Source: Chloroflexota bacterium
GTDB lineage: Bacteria; Chloroflexota; Anaerolineae; Caldilineales; Caldilineaceae
Direction: 5' to 3'
Length of the DNA stretch: 42,800 nucleotides
NCBI GenBank assembly: GCA_024277175.1
Contig: JAJRVT010000328.1
Span: 1 to 42,800 of the forward strand
The notes below the pieces were generated by a model. It had not been told where the DNA came from. It made no database searches and was given only the letters and a program-made list of their open reading frames with translations. Below are positions 41,111-42,800 of this stretch, piece by piece (positions within the stretch are counted from its first letter, which is position 1; the number at the start of each line of letters is the position of its first letter). The translations under genes and the position numbers were made by a program.

Positions 41111-41875
41111 ATGAACATTGACACCTACCTTAACCGCATCGGTGTCACCACATGCAGGACGCCCTCCCTGGCCTATCTGGCTGAGTTGCAGCGCGCACAC
41201 ATGCAGCGGGTTCCCTTCGAGAATCTGTCGGTCATGTGCGGGGAGCCGATTGTGCTGGACGAGGGGCTGCTCTACACCAAGATTGTAGAGCGGGGGCGGG
41301 GCGGTTTCTGTTACGAGTTGAACGGGGCCTTCGGCTGGCTGTTGCGCGGGTTGGGCTTCGACGTCACGCGCATCGCGGCCGGCGTCTACAGCCAGGCTGA
41401 AGAGGAGTTCGGGCCGACGTTCGACCACATGGCGCTGCTGGTTGCGCTGGAGGGCGGACGTTACCTGGCCGACGTAGGCTTTGGTGACTCCGCGCGCGGG
41501 CCGATCAAGCTGCCGGACGGCCAGACCGAAGATGTGAGCGGGCGCTATCGCCTGGTTTCGGTGGATGGTGGGCAGGCGTTCGTGCTGCAAAAAACGATTG
41601 GAGAGATCGAAAATTGGCGGCCCCAATATCGCTTCACGGATCAGCCGCGGGCGCTGGAAGAGTACGTCAGCCAGTGCGCGCACACCGCCACCTCGCCGGA
41701 CTCTCACTTCACCCAGGGATCCATCTGCACCATCGCCACGCCCGACGGGCGCATCTCGCTGTCGGACGACACCCTCGCCATCACCCGGCATGGCCGCAAA
41801 GAGCAACACGCCATAACCGAGCGCGCTGCCTTCGACGCCTGTCTCCGCCGTTATTTTGGTCCCCAATTTGTGTAG
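41111..41875 (+). CDS. nat: Arylamine N-acetyltransferase
   Basis: 254 residues from the chosen ATG. Catalytic triad Cys67 (RGGFCYELN), His106 (FDHMALL) and Asp121 (LADVGFGD) is complete; PFENL near residue 35 is the usual family motif. It transfers acetyl from acetyl-CoA to arylamines or hydrazines, sometimes acting in secondary metabolite pathways. In-frame ATGs at 41075 and 41096 exist but no ribosome site supports any of them; 41111 gives the typical N-terminus MNIDTYLNRIG. The stop codon lies within the repeat at 41872. Confidence 0.88.
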   Translation: MNIDTYLNRIGVTTCRTPSLAYLAELQRAHMQRVPFENLSVMCGEPIVLDEGLLYTKIVERGRGGFCYELNGAFGWLLRGLGFDVTRIAAGVYSQAEEEFGPTFDHMALLVALEGGRYLADVGFGDSARGPIKLPDGQTEDVSGRYRLVSVDGGQAFVLQKTIGEIENWRPQYRFTDQPRALEEYVSQCAHTATSPDSHFTQGSICTIATPDGRISLSDDTLAITRHGRKEQHAITERAAFDACLRRYFGPQFV

Positions 41876-41959
41876 GTCGCCCATCCCTGGGTGACGAACC
41901 TCGCCATCAAAACAGGTGGACGCCACCGCGAAATCGTCGGGCAGGGATGCCCGACCTAC
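41872..41959. repeat. GTAGGTCG palindromic repeat overlapping the nat stop codon
   Basis: GTAGGTCGCCCATCCCTG (from 41872) faces CAGGGATGCCCGACCTAC (ending 41959), with few mismatches, and TGACGA/TCGTC words inside also pair. The TAG stop codon of nat (41873-41875) is formed by the repeat itself. The element may work as terminator for nat. Confidence 0.75.
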
Positions 41960-41964
41960 GAAAA

Positions 41965-42034
41965 AGCGGATTGGGCCGTCCTCCGCAGTGTTATCCGCGT
42001 CGATCAGCCCAATCCGCTCAATCCGCGTTCTATC
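41965..42034. repeat. Partial AATAGAACGC-family palindrome
   Basis: AGCGGATTGGGC (41965-41976) is the exact complement of GCCCAATCCGCT (42007-42018), and the right side continues CAATCCGCGTTCTATCC as in the other copies. The left outer arm is missing, apparently replaced by the GTAGGTCG repeat. Confidence 0.7.
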
Positions 42035-42055
42035 CGTTGTCTCTCCGAGAGCGTT

Positions 42056-42800
42056 CTACGGTGCGATCTGATCCAGCCGTTCCATGCTGGCGTCCAGGCG
42101 AGGCAGCGCGGTGCTGAACTCGTCCACGCCCTGCTGCAGGAGATCAATAGATCCCTCGTTCACGCCCTGCTCCAGCAAGGCAGCGGCCTGGTCGAATGAG
42201 GCTGCAGCGCTGACCAGATCGATATGGGCGGCGGCGAAGAGGGGCGGCGCATCCACGCCGCGGACCTGTTCGCCCGTGCGCCGCAGCACGTTGATGGCTG
42301 CGTTCATCTCGTCTGTCCAGGTGGCGTCCTGGAGGAGAGCGCCATTCGCGGCTGCGTTGGTCACAAGTCCAGTGACCGCGTCCGCGGTGGTCTGGTAGCG
42401 GGAGGCGATGTTACGGGCCTCATCCAGATAGAGGGTCTCGGCCAGGCCCAGCGTGATCGCTCCGCCCGCGGCCGGCTGGCTCTCCTCAGGCTGGCTTTCC
42501 GCAGGAACGGGCGTTGGGGTCGGCAGTTGGGGGCCCTGCTGGAGCGGCGCGACGCCCAGAGACTCAGGCGTGGCGTCATCGGGCACGACCGGCGCATCAG
42601 CCGGCGGGTTGTCCACCAGGTTGGCGAAGACCCAGCCGCCGTTATCGAGCAGGTACCAATCGCCGGCCGCGTTCTGGCCGATGATGTTGATGGTCTGGCC
42701 GGTGATAGTGCCGCCGATCTGTTCGAACTCCGTCCCCGGGCCTGCCCGCAGGTTGGCGTTCACCTTGACCGTGGACGGGGGGGCGGACGGGGCCGGCGCA
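42056..42800 (-). CDS. SH3-domain protein, C-terminal part (runs off the window)
   Basis: At least 248 codons are inside the window and the frame remains open at its edge, so the N-terminus is missing. The visible part begins with an Ala/Pro-rich linker, then one bacterial SH3 domain (VNANLRAGPGTEFEQIGGTI... GDWYLLDNGGWVFANLV), a Pro/Gln/Glu-rich linker with LPTPTPVP, and a C-terminal alpha-helical domain of about 140 residues (TLYLDEARNIASRYQ ... LDASMERLDQI) that I do not recognise. Probably exported. The GTG at 42763 is only an internal codon. Confidence 0.75.
   Translation of the reverse strand, partial: APAPSAPPSTVKVNANLRAGPGTEFEQIGGTITGQTINIIGQNAAGDWYLLDNGGWVFANLVDNPPADAPVVPDDATPESLGVAPLQQGPQLPTPTPVPAESQPEESQPAAGGAITLGLAETLYLDEARNIASRYQTTADAVTGLVTNAAANGALLQDATWTDEMNAAINVLRRTGEQVRGVDAPPLFAAAHIDLVSAAASFDQAAALLEQGVNEGSIDLLQQGVDEFSTALPRLDASMERLDQIAP

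Overview
The window is GC-rich, dense with genes, and best explained as chromosome of a Chloroflexota bacterium (Anaerolineae/Caldilineae/Ardenticatenia-like). Reasons: secreted proteins with Thr/Pro-rich linkers and bacterial SH3 domains, a PKD protein ending in a YLPFI-type tail, an M23 plus TIM-barrel multidomain protein, a NEW3-protein/ABC-2 transporter set, and the style of the palindromic intergenic repeats. This assignment rests on family knowledge; there is no rRNA marker in the window. I see no tRNA, rRNA, CRISPR array or intact insertion sequence.

Layout. 0-1 kb: SH3-domain lipoprotein-like protein. 1.1-5.2 kb: a heterodimeric ABC exporter operon whose 300-nt leader carries a promoter with an overlapping palindrome, a 27-codon leader peptide with a strong ribosome binding site, and three tandem hairpins, two of them terminator-like. 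5.3-6.3 kb: an Rpn/YhgA-type PD-(D/E)XK protein. 6.5-10.3 kb: a 1247-residue protein with an M23 peptidase domain, a glycosidase-like TIM barrel and three copies of an unrecognised ~185-residue domain. 10.4-14.2 kb: alpha/beta hydrolase, PKD-repeat secreted protein, LytR-CpsA-Psr protein. 14.4-16.9 kb: a membrane protein with a PP2C-like N-terminal part and a C-terminal beta-propeller. 17.2-20.3 kb: NEW3-domain protein (interrupted by an in-frame amber codon) plus ABC-2 ATPase and permease. 20.5-23.0 kb: pyruvate kinase, YjbR-like and YigZ-like proteins. 23.0-29.2 kb: CNNM/CBS membrane protein, GNAT acetyltransferase, NarL-type two-component system, trypsin-like protease, HEAT-repeat protein. 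29.4-31.8 kb: a subtilase whose N-terminal third is a polytopic membrane domain. 32-34.4 kb: LLM flavin oxidoreductase, SDR, and a deletion relic in which the start of a Type III-like methylase gene is joined to the end of its restriction subunit gene. 34.5-38.1 kb: sdhA-B-C-D operon on the minus strand. 38.5-40.4 kb: a fused Rieske/ThDP enzyme. 40.4-42.8 kb: zinc-ribbon membrane protein, arylamine N-acetyltransferase, and the C-terminal part of another SH3 protein that runs off the window.

Functional links. The exporter halves have complementary degenerate ATP-site residues, so they should work as one heterodimer; the leader suggests translation-coupled attenuation, as known for bmrCD of Bacillus subtilis. 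The NEW3 protein, ATPase and permease look like one translocator. The histidine kinase and response regulator overlap by 4 nt. Succinate dehydrogenase and the divergent Rieske/ThDP enzyme both concern electron flow from central carbon intermediates.

Between genes lie at least three families of palindromic repeats, often abutting stop codons: a family ending in AATAGAACGC, one with ACGTCCC ends, and one built from CGTTTTACGCTTTACG-like words. Several genes have a consensus -10 box only 6-8 nt before the start codon, which implies leaderless mRNAs.
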